Positions 10,516-20,900 of a stretch of 64,000 nucleotides of DNA are shown one piece after another; position 1 is the first letter of the stretch; the number at the start of each line of letters is the position of its first letter. A program made the position numbers and the translations under genes. Under the pieces are notes generated by a model. The model was not told the DNA's origin. It did not search any database and saw only the letters and a program-made list of their open reading frames with translations. Location: NCBI RefSeq assembly GCF_004117855.1, contig NZ_QWBW01000016.1, forward strand, positions 1 to 64,000, in the 5' to 3' direction. This stretch comes from Modicisalibacter coralii. GTDB taxonomy: Bacteria > Pseudomonadota > Gammaproteobacteria > Pseudomonadales > Halomonadaceae.

Positions 10516-10658
10516 GCAATGCCTGAAAAGTACTGCGCTCGCCCATACGGCGTTAAAAATCGGCTCAAGATGCTCATTTACACCCCCGTAAACTCCGCTC
10601 TTTCGCCGATTTTTGCCTTGTCTGGCCTTCGCTCGTCGACTTTTCAGATAAAGCCTAG
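10512..10658 (+). repeat. Structured intergenic repeat, copy A
   Basis: Nested inverted repeats fill most of the rseP-bamA gap. The ends are CTAGGC and GCCTAG, followed inwards by CTGAAAAGT and ACTTTTCAG. The inner stem AAAAATCGGC (10555-10564) and GCCGATTTTT (10605-10614) encloses a 40-nt loop containing TGCTCATTTA and GTAAACTCCGC. The left end overlaps the rseP stop codon. Copy B at 22533-22650 has the same spacing and loop but different stems. Function is unknown; an RNA 3'-end or processing element is a guess. Confidence 0.75.
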
Positions 10659-10793
10659 CGCCGTCATGAAGCGCTTGGCGTCGCTGCGCCGCGACAAGAG
10701 ACACGCGTCGTGGCCAACCTTGTCAGCGGCCCAAGTAAATGTATAAGGTGCCTGTTCAGCGAGCTGGCGGAACAACTCGAGCGAAGCGATTGC

Positions 10794-13127
10794 ATGAAAC
10801 TCAAGATCATCGGATTGGCGGCACTACTGCTCTGCAGCACCCAGACGGCCCTGGCGGAATCGTTCACCGTGTCGGACATTCGCGTGGAGGGGCTGCAGCG
10901 CGTTTCCGCCGCGTCCGTCTTCAACGCGTTCCCGATCGCCGCCAGCGAGCGCGTCGATGACCGTGAATTGGCCGACGCAGCCAAGCAGCTCTTCGATACC
11001 GGGCTGTTCGAGGACGTCCGTCTGGCCCGCGACGGCGACGTGCTGATCGTCCACGTCGTCGAACGCCCCTCGATCTCGGAGATCGACATCGAGGGCAACT
11101 CGCAGATCTCCGACGATGACCTGCGCAAGGGCATGAAGGACACCGGGCTCGCCGAGGGCCAGGTCCTGCAGCGCGCCACGCTCGACGAGGTCCAGCGTCA
11201 GCTCGAGCAGCTCTATCATGCCCAGGGACGCTACAGCGCCACCATCGACACCGAGGTGGAGCCGGTGAGCCGCAACCGCGTGCAGGTGGACATCAAGGTC
11301 AACGAAGGGGCGGTGGCCAAGATCCGCCAGATCAACATCGTCGGCAACCAGGCCTTCTCCGACGCGACCCTGCGTGACCAGTTGCAGCTCGAGGATCGTC
11401 CCGGCTGGTTCTTCGGCTGGTTCTCCGACGATGAGTATTCCCGCGAGAAACTGTCCGGCGATCTGGAGTCGCTGCGCTCCTGGTACCTCGATCGCGGCTA
11501 CGTGAACTTCGCCATCACCTCCACCCAGGTGGCGATCAGCCCCGACAAGTCGAAGATCTTCGTGACCATCAACGTCAACGAGGGCAAGCGTTACCGCATC
11601 GACCAGATCAAGTTCGCCGGTGACTTGAAGATTTCCGAAGCCAAGGCGCGCGAGCTGATCACCGCGAAATCCGGCGACGTCTATTCGCGCAGCACGCTGA
11701 CCGCCTCGGCCGAGGCGCTGCGGCAGAAACTCGGCGCCGAGGGCTTCGCCTTCGCCAATGTCGAGAGCGTGCCCGAGGTGGACAAGGACGGCGACACCGT
11801 CGACGTGACCTTCCTGGTCGAGCCGGGTGACCGGGCCTACGTGCGGCGCATCAATTTCGAGGGCAACACCACCACCCAGGATGAAGTGCTGCGCCGCGAG
11901 ATGATTCAGCTGGAGGGCGCGCCGGCGTCCACCGACAAGATCAGCCAGTCCAAGCAGCGCCTCGAGCGGCTGGGCTTCTTCAAGCAGGTCGATGTCGAGA
12001 CCCGCCCGGTGCCCGGCGAGCCCGATCAGGTCGACGTCACCTACAACGTCCAGGAACAGCCGTCCGGCTCGATCTCGGCGAGCGTCGGCTTCTCGCAGAC
12101 CGCCGGGGTGATCTATGGCGCCTCGCTGTCGCAGAAGAACTTCCTCGGGACCGGCAATCAGGTGGATATCGGCGCCCAGCGCAGCGACACCTACACCAGT
12201 CTCAACTTCGGGTTCACCGATCCGTACTGGACGCTGGACGGCATCTCGCGCGGCTTCAACGTCTACTACCGCGAGACCGACTACGAAGATTCCGATATCT
12301 CGACCTATTCCACCGATACCTTCGGCGGCGACATCAACTTCGGTTATCCGATCAACGATATCACCCGTCTGAATTTCGGGGTGGGCCTCGAGAATCTGTC
12401 GATCAAGACCTATAACGACACGCCCTATGAGATCGTCGAATACGTCGACAGCCAGGGCAAGGACGCCGTCAGCTACAAGCTGACCAGCAGCTGGACGCGC
12501 AACAACCTCAACCGCGGCATCCTGCCCACCGACGGCAGCTATCAGCGCGTCTCGCTGGAGACGGCGGTGCCCGGCTCCGATGCCCAGTACTACAAGCTGC
12601 GCTATCGCGGTCAGAAGCTGTTCGAGCTCTCGCCCGACTGGTCGCTGAAGTTCGCCTCGACGCTGGGTTACGCCGACACCATCGGCAACGATCCCTATCC
12701 GTTCTACGAGAACTTCTACGCCGGCGGTCTGGGCTCGGTGCGCGGCTTCTCCGGCAACACCCTGGGGCCGAGGACCACCAAGCGCAACGACGGCGACGAC
12801 GATACCCTCGGCGGCAACGTGCTGCTGGAAGGGTCCGTCGAACTGATCTATCCGTTCCCGTTCGTCGACGATCATCGCTCGCTGCAGACCAGCGTGTTCC
12901 TCGATACCGGCAACACCTTCCTCACCGAGTGCTATGACGTGCCCGACGGGGAGAGTTCCAACTGCGAAAGCGGGGTCCACCTCGACGAGCTGCGCTACAG
13001 CGTCGGTCTCGGCCTGTCCTGGCTGACGCCGGTGGGGCCGTTGACCTTCAGCGTGGCCAAGCCGCTCAACGAGAAGAGCGGTGACGATACCCAGGTCTTC
13101 CAGTTCTCCCTCGGCCAGACCTTCTGA
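10794..13127 (+). CDS. bamA: Outer membrane protein assembly factor BamA
   Basis: Central Omp85 component of the BAM complex that folds beta-barrels into the outer membrane. The start at 10794 gives a 777-residue precursor with a clean signal peptide ending TQTALA (cleavage after residue 21). About 400 residues of five POTRA domains follow, for example VSDIRVEGLQRV at the first, then a 16-strand barrel with the VRGFSGNTLGP signature of loop 6. The C-terminal phenylalanine (QFSLGQTF) is the usual barrel sorting signal. The frame is open upstream to 10710, but that extension lacks an export signal. skp follows 28 bp downstream. Confidence 0.98.
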   Translation: MKLKIIGLAALLLCSTQTALAESFTVSDIRVEGLQRVSAASVFNAFPIAASERVDDRELADAAKQLFDTGLFEDVRLARDGDVLIVHVVERPSISEIDIEGNSQISDDDLRKGMKDTGLAEGQVLQRATLDEVQRQLEQLYHAQGRYSATIDTEVEPVSRNRVQVDIKVNEGAVAKIRQINIVGNQAFSDATLRDQLQLEDRPGWFFGWFSDDEYSREKLSGDLESLRSWYLDRGYVNFAITSTQVAISPDKSKIFVTINVNEGKRYRIDQIKFAGDLKISEAKARELITAKSGDVYSRSTLTASAEALRQKLGAEGFAFANVESVPEVDKDGDTVDVTFLVEPGDRAYVRRINFEGNTTTQDEVLRREMIQLEGAPASTDKISQSKQRLERLGFFKQVDVETRPVPGEPDQVDVTYNVQEQPSGSISASVGFSQTAGVIYGASLSQKNFLGTGNQVDIGAQRSDTYTSLNFGFTDPYWTLDGISRGFNVYYRETDYEDSDISTYSTDTFGGDINFGYPINDITRLNFGVGLENLSIKTYNDTPYEIVEYVDSQGKDAVSYKLTSSWTRNNLNRGILPTDGSYQRVSLETAVPGSDAQYYKLRYRGQKLFELSPDWSLKFASTLGYADTIGNDPYPFYENFYAGGLGSVRGFSGNTLGPRTTKRNDGDDDTLGGNVLLEGSVELIYPFPFVDDHRSLQTSVFLDTGNTFLTECYDVPDGESSNCESGVHLDELRYSVGLGLSWLTPVGPLTFSVAKPLNEKSGDDTQVFQFSLGQTF

Positions 13128-13155
13128 GGCGGTGAGACCCAACAAGGAGAAAAGC

Positions 13156-13653
13156 ATGCGCAAACTGACCGGGGCCCTGTGCCTGCTCGGCGCCCTGGCG
13201 GCGGTGCCCGCCCACGCGAGTGACGTCGCCGTGCTCGACTGGCGCGAGGCGCTGATGCAGTCCGACGCCGCCCAGCGCTCGATGAACGAGTTGCGTAACC
13301 AGACCAGCGCCCAGCGCCAGCAGGCCGACGACCTCGGCAAGGAGCTCCAGCAGCTCCAGCAGAAGCTGCAGAAGGACGGCGCGGTGATGTCCGACAACGA
13401 GCGCCAGACGGTCCGGCAGGAGCTGAGCGAGAAAGGGCAACGCTTCCAGCAGTTGCGTGCACAGATCCAGCAGACCCAGCAGGAGAAGCAGCAGGCCTTC
13501 CTGCAGTCCGCCAAGCCGCGGCTCGACAAGGCGATCCAGAAGGTGGTCGACGAGCACCACGTCAAGGTGGTGCTCGACCGCGATGCCGTGGTCTACCGCG
13601 ACGACAGCCTGGATCTCACTCAGGAAGTGACCCGCATCCTCAATGCCAACTGA
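13156..13653 (+). CDS. skp: Periplasmic chaperone Skp/OmpH
   Basis: Trimeric periplasmic holdase that carries unfolded outer membrane proteins to BAM. The 165-residue precursor has a signal peptide (MRKLTGALCLLGALAAVPAH-A) and then a long glutamine- and charge-rich coiled-coil arm, roughly residues 45-125, ending in the conserved globular tail. The ATG at 13156 has AAGGAGA before it. An upstream in-frame start inside bamA would destroy the signal peptide. Cotranscribed with bamA and lpxD. Confidence 0.95.
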   Translation: MRKLTGALCLLGALAAVPAHASDVAVLDWREALMQSDAAQRSMNELRNQTSAQRQQADDLGKELQQLQQKLQKDGAVMSDNERQTVRQELSEKGQRFQQLRAQIQQTQQEKQQAFLQSAKPRLDKAIQKVVDEHHVKVVLDRDAVVYRDDSLDLTQEVTRILNAN

Positions 13654-13688
13654 TACGCCGGGCGCTCGCCGCCCGTCTCGCCGATGAC

Positions 13689-14726
13689 ATGAAGACAGCC
13701 AAGCCTTTTTCCAGCTCCCTCGCCGATCTGGCCCAGCGTCTGGGAGCGACCCTCGTCGGCGACGGCGAGCGCCGCGTCAGCGGTCTCGCCACGCTCAGCG
13801 ATGCCGGCCCGGAGGACATCAGCTTTCTGGCCAACAAGGCCTATCTGAAATACCTGCCCCGGACCCGGGCCGCCGCGGTACTGATTCATCCGGCGCATGC
13901 CGCGGAGTGCCCGGTGCCGCGGCTCGAGCTCGACAATCCCTATCTGGCCTACGCCGAACTCTCGCGGCTGTTCGACCCCATGGCGGCGCGGCCGGTCAGC
14001 GGCATCCACCCCTCGGCGGTGGTCGCCGACGGCGTCACCCTGGGGCGCAACGTGAGCGTCGAGGCGCAGGCGGTGATCGAGAGCGGCGCCGAACTGGGTG
14101 ACGACGTGGTGGTCGGCCCGGGCAGCGTGGTGGGGGCCGACTCGGTGATCGGTGCGGGATCACGCCTCTACGCCAACGTCACCGTCTATCACGGCGTGGT
14201 GATCGGCGAGCGGGCGATTCTCCACAGTGGTTGCGTGATCGGCGGCGATGGTTTCGGTTTCGCCCACGACGGTGCCGGCTGGCACAAGATCGCCCAGCTC
14301 GGCGGCGTGGTGCTCGGCGATGACGTCGAGATCGGCAGTTGCTCGAGCATCGATCGCGGGGCGCTGGGCGACACCGTGATCGGCAACGACGTCAAGATCG
14401 ACAGCCAGGTGCAGATCGCCCACAACGTCCGGATCGGCGATCACAGCGCGCTGGCCGGCTGCGTGGGCATCGCCGGATCCACCAAGGTCGGCCGCCACTG
14501 CATGCTCGGCGGTGGCGTGGGGCTCTCCGGTCATCTGACGATCTGCGACGGCGTGCAGGTCACCGGCATGAGCCTGGTCACCAACTCGATCACCGAGCCG
14601 GGTGTCTACTCCTCGGGCACCGGTGCCATGCACAACGCGCTGTGGCGCAAGAATGCCGTGCGTTTCAAGCAGCTCGACGACATCGCCAAGCGCCTGACAC
14701 GGCTGGAGCGTGACAGCCGCCCGTGA
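13689..14726 (+). CDS. lpxD: UDP-3-O-(3-hydroxyacyl)glucosamine N-acyltransferase
   Basis: Third step of lipid A synthesis: N-acylates UDP-3-O-acylglucosamine from acyl-ACP. The 345 residues form an N-terminal uridine-binding domain (about 1-100) and a left-handed beta-helix of hexapeptide repeats (for example VVIGERAILHSGCVIGGDGFG, abbreviated pattern). SCSSIDRGALGDTVIGND and HNVRIGDHSALAG contain the conserved active-site region. The ribosome binding site is poor. An 8-bp hairpin spans the stop codon. Confidence 0.97.
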   Translation: MKTAKPFSSSLADLAQRLGATLVGDGERRVSGLATLSDAGPEDISFLANKAYLKYLPRTRAAAVLIHPAHAAECPVPRLELDNPYLAYAELSRLFDPMAARPVSGIHPSAVVADGVTLGRNVSVEAQAVIESGAELGDDVVVGPGSVVGADSVIGAGSRLYANVTVYHGVVIGERAILHSGCVIGGDGFGFAHDGAGWHKIAQLGGVVLGDDVEIGSCSSIDRGALGDTVIGNDVKIDSQVQIAHNVRIGDHSALAGCVGIAGSTKVGRHCMLGGGVGLSGHLTICDGVQVTGMSLVTNSITEPGVYSSGTGAMHNALWRKNAVRFKQLDDIAKRLTRLERDSRP

Positions 14727-14732
14727 CGGCGG

Positions 14733-14761
14733 CTGCCAGCCCGTGTCGGCGACGCTATAAT
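14733..14761 (+). promoter_or_regulatory. Candidate sigma70 promoter of fabZ-lpxA-lpxB-rnhB-dnaE
   Basis: CTGCCA, a 17-bp spacer and a perfect TATAAT (14756-14761). The -35 overlaps the 3' arm of an 8-bp hairpin (CAGCCGCC with GGCGGCTG, 14714-14735) across the lpxD stop. Between the promoter and fabZ a second stem, ATGCCTGC with GCAGGCAT (14804-14826), would lie in the 5' UTR. Confidence 0.6.
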
Positions 14762-14850
14762 CCGGCGTCAAAATCAACGCGGCGGGGGAGGTCCCGCCCG
14801 GCAATGCCTGCCCTGCGAGCAGGCATCCCGCACATTCAGAGGTCGCATCG

Positions 14851-15294
14851 ATGGTAATGGACATCAACGAAATTCGTGAGTATCTGCCGCACCGGTATCC
14901 GTTTCTTCTGGTCGATCGGGTGGTGGAACTCGAACTCGGCGAATCCATCGTTGCCCGCAAGAACGTCAGCATCAACGAGCCGTTCTTCAACGGCCACTTC
15001 CCCCACCATCCGATCATGCCCGGCGTGCTGATCATCGAGGCGCTGGCCCAGGCCGCCGGTATCCTCGGCTTCAAGACCGTCAACAAGCTGCCGCGCGACG
15101 GCTACGTCTATTATTACGTGGGCAGCGACAACGTCCGCCTCAAGCGCCCGGTAATGCCCGGCGATCAGTTGCGCCTGGAAGCGCGGGTGATCTTCGCCAA
15201 GCGCAGTATCTGGAAATTCGCCTGTCGCGCGACCGTCGACAATGAACTGGTCTGCGAGGCCGACATCATCTGTGCCGAGAGGAAGGTCGCTTGA
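14851..15294 (+). CDS. fabZ: 3-hydroxyacyl-[acyl-carrier-protein] dehydratase FabZ
   Basis: Dehydrates 3-hydroxyacyl-ACP in fatty acid elongation and competes with lipid A synthesis for 3-hydroxyacyl-ACP. The 147-residue hot-dog protein shows the catalytic pair H49 and E63 in [19 protein letters not shown], and begins [24 protein letters not shown] precedes the ATG at 14851; a second ATG two codons on is also possible. The stop overlaps the lpxA TTG start. Confidence 0.97.
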   Translation: MVMDINEIREYLPHRYPFLLVDRVVELELGESIVARKNVSINEPFFNGHFPHHPIMPGVLIIEALAQAAGILGFKTVNKLPRDGYVYYYVGSDNVRLKRPVMPGDQLRLEARVIFAKRSIWKFACRATVDNELVCEADIICAERKVA

Positions 15295-16061
15295 TTCATC
15301 CAACCGCCATCGTCGACCCCGCCGCACGTCTGGCCGACGACGTCGAGGTGGGACCGTTCACCGTCATCGGCGCCGACGTGGAGATCGGCGCCGGGAGTCG
15401 GATCGGCCCCCATGTGGTGCTCAAGGGGCCGACCCGGCTGGGCGAGCGCAACCGTATCTTCCAGTTCGCTTCCGTCGGCGAGGACTGCCAGGACAAGAAG
15501 TACGCCGGTGAGCCCACGCGCCTGGTGATGGGCGACGACAACGTGGTGCGCGAGGGCGCGACCCTGCACCGCGGCACCGTTCAGGATCGTGGCGAGACCA
15601 CCATCGGCAGCCGCAACCTGTTCATGGCCTATGCCCACGTCGGCCACGACTGCGTGATCGGCGACGACTGCATTCTCGCCAATCAGGCCACGCTGGGCGG
15701 CCACGTCACCCTCGGCGACTTCGTGATCCTCGGCGGTCTGACCGCGATCCATCAGTTCTGCCACATCGGCGAGCATGCCATGTGCGGGGGTGGCTCCATC
15801 GTCACCAAGGACATCCCCGCCTACCTGATGGTCAACGGCAATCCGGGCCAGGCGCATGGGCTCAACCTGGTGGGGCTCAAGCGTCGCGGCTTCTCCCGGG
15901 AGGCGCTCAAGGCCCTGTCGGAGGCCTATCGGGTCGTCTACCGCCAGGGGCTGACCCTCGAGCAGGCGCTGGACGAGCTGACCGCCCGCTATGCCGGCCA
16001 GGACGCGGTCGCGACCTTCATCGCCTCGCTCAGGGCCTCGACCCGCGGCATCATCCGCTGA
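15291..16061 (+). CDS. lpxA: UDP-N-acetylglucosamine O-acyltransferase
   Basis: First step of lipid A synthesis. The 256 residues begin [21 protein letters not shown] and form a hexapeptide beta-helix. The catalytic histidine is H119 in [18 protein letters not shown], corresponding to H125 of E. coli. The start is a TTG that shares bases with the fabZ stop (TTGA), behind a strong AGAGGAAGG. This stop-start arrangement should tie lpxA output to fabZ. Confidence 0.96.
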   Translation: MIHPTAIVDPAARLADDVEVGPFTVIGADVEIGAGSRIGPHVVLKGPTRLGERNRIFQFASVGEDCQDKKYAGEPTRLVMGDDNVVREGATLHRGTVQDRGETTIGSRNLFMAYAHVGHDCVIGDDCILANQATLGGHVTLGDFVILGGLTAIHQFCHIGEHAMCGGGSIVTKDIPAYLMVNGNPGQAHGLNLVGLKRRGFSREALKALSEAYRVVYRQGLTLEQALDELTARYAGQDAVATFIASLRASTRGIIR

Positions 16062-16075
16062 GCGGCGCCACTGCG

Positions 16076-17257
16076 ATGCGTGTCTATCTGGTGGCCGGCG
16101 AGCTTTCGGGGGACAACCTGGGCGTGGGGCTGATGCGCTCGCTCAGGGCGCGCCATCCGGATGTCGAGTTTCGCGGCATCGGCGGACCGCGGATGATCGC
16201 CGCGGGCCTGGAGAGTCTCTATCCGCTGGAGACGCTGTCGGTGATGGGGCTGGTCGAGGTGCTCAAGCACCTGCCCGGGCTGGTGAAGGTCCGGCGTCAC
16301 CTGAAGCGTGACGCCCTGGCCTGGCGGCCCGACGTGATGATCGGCATCGATGCGCCCGACTTCAACCTGGGGCTGGAGCGCCAGTTGCGCGAGGCGGGCG
16401 TGCCCACCGTGCACTACGTCAGTCCCTCGGTGTGGGCCTGGCGACAGGGGCGGGTCGCGGGCATCCGTCGCGCGGTGGATGCCATGCTCACCTTCCTGCC
16501 CTTCGAGGCCGCCTTCTACCGCCGCCACGCCGTGCCGGTGGCCTTCGTCGGTCACCCGCTCGCCGACGAACTGCCATTGACCAACGATCGCCTCGCCGCG
16601 CGCCGTGAACTGGGGCTCGACGCCGAGTCGCCGGTGCTGGCGCTGTTGCCCGGCTCGCGCGGCAACGAGATCCGCTTTCTGGGGGCGACCTTCCTCGATG
16701 TCGCCGAGCGCCTGAGCGCCGAGACCGAGGCCCTGCAACTGGTAATCCCCGCCGCCTCGCCGCAGCGACGCCAGGAACTCGAGGCGCTGCTCGCGACGCG
16801 CCCCGGGTTGCAGGCGCGCACGCGATTGCTCGACGGCCGCGCCCGCGAGGCGATGGTCGCCAGCGACGCGGTGCTGCTGACCTCCGGGACGGCGGCGCTG
16901 GAGGCGATGCTCTGTCATCGGCCGATGGTGGTCGCCTACCGCATGGCGCCGGCGACCCACTGGCTGGCCCGGCATCTGGTCAAGACCCCGTGGATCTCGC
17001 TGCCCAACCTGATCGCCCGCGAGTCGCTGGTGCCCGAGCTGATCCAGGATGCCGCCACGCCCACGGCGATCGTCGAACACTTGCGCCCCTGGTTGAACGA
17101 CGCCAAGGCACGAGCCGCCATGGAGTCGCGCTTCGCCGCCATGCACGCCGAACTGCAGCGCGGCGCCAGCGCCCGTGCCGCCGAGTCCGTATTGGCGGTG
17201 GCGGCAGGCAGGGCGTTGCCGGACGACGAGGCCCAGCGCGTCGAGGCGGGCGCATGA
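16076..17257 (+). CDS. lpxB: Lipid-A-disaccharide synthase
   Basis: GT19 glycosyltransferase that joins UDP-2,3-diacylglucosamine and lipid X. The start [16 protein letters not shown] is the family N-terminus, followed by [54 protein letters not shown] and [10 protein letters not shown]. The 393-residue length is normal. It begins 14 bp after lpxA and overlaps rnhB by 4 bp (ATGA). Confidence 0.97.
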   Translation: MRVYLVAGELSGDNLGVGLMRSLRARHPDVEFRGIGGPRMIAAGLESLYPLETLSVMGLVEVLKHLPGLVKVRRHLKRDALAWRPDVMIGIDAPDFNLGLERQLREAGVPTVHYVSPSVWAWRQGRVAGIRRAVDAMLTFLPFEAAFYRRHAVPVAFVGHPLADELPLTNDRLAARRELGLDAESPVLALLPGSRGNEIRFLGATFLDVAERLSAETEALQLVIPAASPQRRQELEALLATRPGLQARTRLLDGRAREAMVASDAVLLTSGTAALEAMLCHRPMVVAYRMAPATHWLARHLVKTPWISLPNLIARESLVPELIQDAATPTAIVEHLRPWLNDAKARAAMESRFAAMHAELQRGASARAAESVLAVAAGRALPDDEAQRVEAGA

Positions 17258-17907
17258 ATCGGCCGCTGTCGTTGCCGCCATGTCGCCACGTCATCGCCGG
17301 CTATCGGGGCGGCGCCGAGATCGTCCTCGACTACACCGGCGAGCGTCTCGCCGGGGTCGACGAGGTCGGTCGCGGTCCACTGGTGGGGTCGGTGGTCGCC
17401 GCCGCGGTGATCCTCGACCCGCGGCGGCCGATCGATGGCCTGGGCGACTCCAAGGCGCTCAGCGAGAAACGTCGTTTGGCGCTGGACGCCGCGATCCGCG
17501 AGCAGGCGCTGGCCTTTGCCATCGGCGAGGCGTCGCCGGACGAGATCGACACGCTCAACATCTATCATGCCACCCACCTGGCCATGCGCCGGGCGGTCGA
17601 CGCCCTGAGCGTGGCCGCCGAATACCTGCTGGTGGACGGCAATCGTCTGCCCGGGCATCATGTTCCCGGCCAGGCGGTGGTCAAGGGCGATGCCCGTCAT
17701 CCGGCCATCGGCGCCGCGTCGATTCTCGCCAAGGTGGCCCGCGATGCCCAGATGGTCGCCCTCGACGCGCGCTTTCCCGACTACGGATTCGCCCGTCACA
17801 AGGGCTATCCGACACCGCAACACCTGGCGGCGCTGGAGCGTCTGGGCCCGCTGGCCGAGCATCGCCGCTCCTTCGCCCCGGTGAAGAAGCAACTCGATCT
17901 TTTCTAG
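17254..17907 (+). CDS. rnhB: Ribonuclease HII
   Basis: Removes ribonucleotides from DNA. The protein of 217 residues has the catalytic start [13 protein letters not shown] (D36, E37), [18 protein letters not shown] and [18 protein letters not shown] (18 residues). The C-terminus, [10 protein letters not shown] and HRRSF, is also typical. The ATG overlaps the lpxB stop. There are about 20 more N-terminal residues than in E. coli RNase HII. Confidence 0.97.
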   Translation: MNRPLSLPPCRHVIAGYRGGAEIVLDYTGERLAGVDEVGRGPLVGSVVAAAVILDPRRPIDGLGDSKALSEKRRLALDAAIREQALAFAIGEASPDEIDTLNIYHATHLAMRRAVDALSVAAEYLLVDGNRLPGHHVPGQAVVKGDARHPAIGAASILAKVARDAQMVALDARFPDYGFARHKGYPTPQHLAALERLGPLAEHRRSFAPVKKQLDLF

Positions 17908-17945
17908 CGGGCGGCCCGCCCGATATTCAACATCGCGAGTCCGTT

Positions 17946-20900
17946 ATGACGCCCCCTTTCGTTCACCTGCGCGTGCACAGCGAATATTCCCTCGTCGACG
18001 GCCTGGTACGCCTCAAGCCTCTGGTGAGCGCCACCGCCGAGGCTGGCATGCCGGCCCTGGCAGTGACCGACGAGGCCAACCTGTTCGGTCTGGTCAAGGG
18101 CTACAAGGCCGCGCTGGGCGCTGGCCTCAAGCCGATCATCGGCGCCGATCTGTGGCTCGAGAACCCCTTCGACGAGAGTCATCCCTACCGGCTGACACTG
18201 CTGGCGATGAACGATACCGGCTATCGCAACCTCACCGAACTGATCTCGCGGGGTTGGCAGGAGGGGCAGCAGCAGGGCAGCGCGCTGCTCAAGAAGGCCT
18301 GGATCTTCGCCCAGAGCGAGGGCCTGATCGCGCTGTCCGGGGCCCGGGAGGGCGAGATCGGGCGCTTCCTGCTCGCCGATCACCCGGGCGAGGCCCGCGA
18401 GCTGCTCGCCGAGTGGGAGCGCCACTTCCCGGGGCGTTTCTACCTCGAGCTGCAGCGCACCGGGCGTCAGTACGACGAGGAGTGCGTGCACCAGTCGGTG
18501 GCGCTCGCCGCCGAGACCGGCACGCCGGTGGTGGCCACCAACGACGTGCGCTTTCTGACCCGCGAGGACTTCTGGGCCCACGAGACCCGGGTGTCGATCG
18601 GCGAGGGCAAGGCGCTCGACGACCCGCGCCGCGAGCGCAAGTACAGCGAGGAGCAGTACCTCAAGAGCCCCCAGGAGATGGCCGAGCTGTTCGCCGACAT
18701 CCCCGAGGCGCTCGAGAACACGGTGATGATCGCCGCGCGCTGCAGCGTCGACGTGCGCCTGGGCGAGATATTCCTGCCCGAGTTCCCGATCCCCGAGGGC
18801 ATGACCCTCGACGAGTTCTTCCGCAAGGTGTCCCACGACGGCCTCAGCGATCGCCTGGTGCAGCTCTTCGAGGGCGACGACGCCATCTACCCGGATCGCC
18901 ACCGTGCCGACCACGAGGCGGCCTACCGCGAGCGGCTCGACTTCGAGCTCGACATCATCATCAAGATGGGCTTCCCCGGCTACTTCCTGATCGTGATGGA
19001 CTTCATCCAGTGGGCCAAGGACAACGACATCCCGGTGGGCCCGGGGCGTGGCTCCGGGGCCGGCTCGCTGGTCGCCTACGCGCTCAAGATCACCGATCTC
19101 GACCCGCTGGAATACGACCTGCTGTTCGAACGCTTCCTCAACCCGGAACGCGTCTCGATGCCCGACTTCGACGTCGACTTCTGCATGGAGAAGCGCGACC
19201 GGGTGATCGACTACGTCGCCGAGCGCTACGGCCGCGACGCCGTCTCGCAGATCGTCACCTTCGGCACCATGGCCGCCAAGGCGGTGGTGCGCGACGTGGC
19301 GCGTGCCCAGGGCAAGCCCTACTCGCTGGGCGACAAGCTCTCCAAGCTGATCCCCTTCGAGGTCGGCATGACCCTGGCCAAGGCCCACGAGCAGGAAGAG
19401 GCGCTGCGCGACCACCTCGCCAACGACGAGGAGGCCCAGGAAATCTGGGACATGGCGGTCAAGCTCGAGGGCATCACCCGCGGCACCGGCAAGCACGCCG
19501 GCGGGGTGGTGATCGCCCCCACCAAGCTCACCGACTTCTCGCCGCTGCTCTGCGAGCCGGACGGCAGCGGTCTGGTGGTGCAGTTCGACAAGAACGACAT
19601 CGAGGACGCCGGGCTGGTCAAGTTCGACTTCCTCGGTCTGCGCACCCTGACCATCATCGACTGGGCGCTGGAGATGGTCGACACCGTGCGCGCGCGCCAG
19701 GGGCAGGGACCGCTCGATCTGGACACCATCCCGCTCGACGACGTGCCGACCTTCGACATGCTCAAGAAGGCCGAGACCACCGCGGTGTTCCAGCTCGAAT
19801 CCCGCGGCATGAAGGAGCTGATCAAGCGTCTCCAGCCCGACTCGCTGGAGGACATGATCGCCCTGGTCGCGCTGTTCCGCCCGGGGCCCCTGCAGTCGGG
19901 GATGGTCGACGACTTCATCAACCGCAAGCACGGCCGTGCCGAGCTGGCCTTCCCGCACCCCGACTACCAGCACGAGCTGCTCAAGCCGGTGCTCGAGCCC
20001 ACCTATGGCGTGATCCTCTACCAGGAGCAGGTCATGCAGATCGCCCAGGTGCTGGCCGGCTACAGCCTGGGGCAGGCCGACATGCTGCGCCGCGCCATGG
20101 GCAAGAAGAAGCCCGAGGAGATGGCCAAGCAGCGCGCCGGCTTCATGGAGGGCTGTGCCGCCAACGGCATCGACAAGGACCTGGCGGGCAACCTGTTCGA
20201 CCTGGTGGAGAAGTTCGCCGGTTACGGCTTCAACAAGTCCCACTCGGCGGCCTATGGCCTGGTCTCCTACCAGACCGCCTGGCTCAAGGCCCATTACCCC
20301 GGCCCCTTCATGGCCGCGGTGCTGTCCACCGACATGGACAACCTCGACAAGGTGGTGCCGCTGATCGAGGAGTGCCGCAACCTGGGGCTGACGGTGACGC
20401 CGCCCGACGTCAACGTCGGCGGCTTCAAGTTCACCGTCGACGAGCAGGGGCGGGTGGTCTATGGCCTGGGTGCGATCCGCGGGGTCGGCGAGGGCCCGAT
20501 CGGTGCGATCGTCGAGGCCCGCGCCGACGGGGGGGCCTTCAGCGACCTGTTCGATTTCTGCCGCCGGGTCGACGCCAAGCGCATGAACAAGCGCACCCTT
20601 GAGGCGCTGATCCGCTCCGGCGCCCTGGATACCCTGGGGCCGTCGCGGGCGGTGCTGGCCGCCGCGCTCGACGACGCCCTCAAGGCGGCGCAGCAGAGCA
20701 CCGCCAACGCCAACCTGGGCATGATGGACATGTTCGGCGAGGCGTTCAGCGAGCCCGAGGCCGGCGACGCCTATGCCGATTACCGCCAGGCCCGTGAATG
20801 GAGCGACAAGGAGCGCCTGGCCGGCGAGAAGGACACCCTGGGGCTGTACCTGACCGGCCACCCGATCGACGAGTACGAGCAGGAGCTCGCGCGCTTCGTG

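Noticed and set aside
7870-10704. 944-codon antisense frame over dxr and rseP
   Set aside because: The + strand carries two well-defined enzymes; the frame is His/Arg/Gln-rich shadow sequence without domains.
10710-10793. Upstream in-frame extension of bamA
   Set aside because: The extension lies before a clean signal peptide, which would be buried; MKLKII is the correct N-terminus.
10824-13565. 913-codon antisense frame over bamA and skp
   Set aside because: Shadow of BamA; Val/Asp/Leu-rich with no recognisable fold or ribosome binding site.
17904-20861. 985-codon antisense frame over dnaE
   Set aside because: Shadow of the polymerase gene caused by high GC at third positions.
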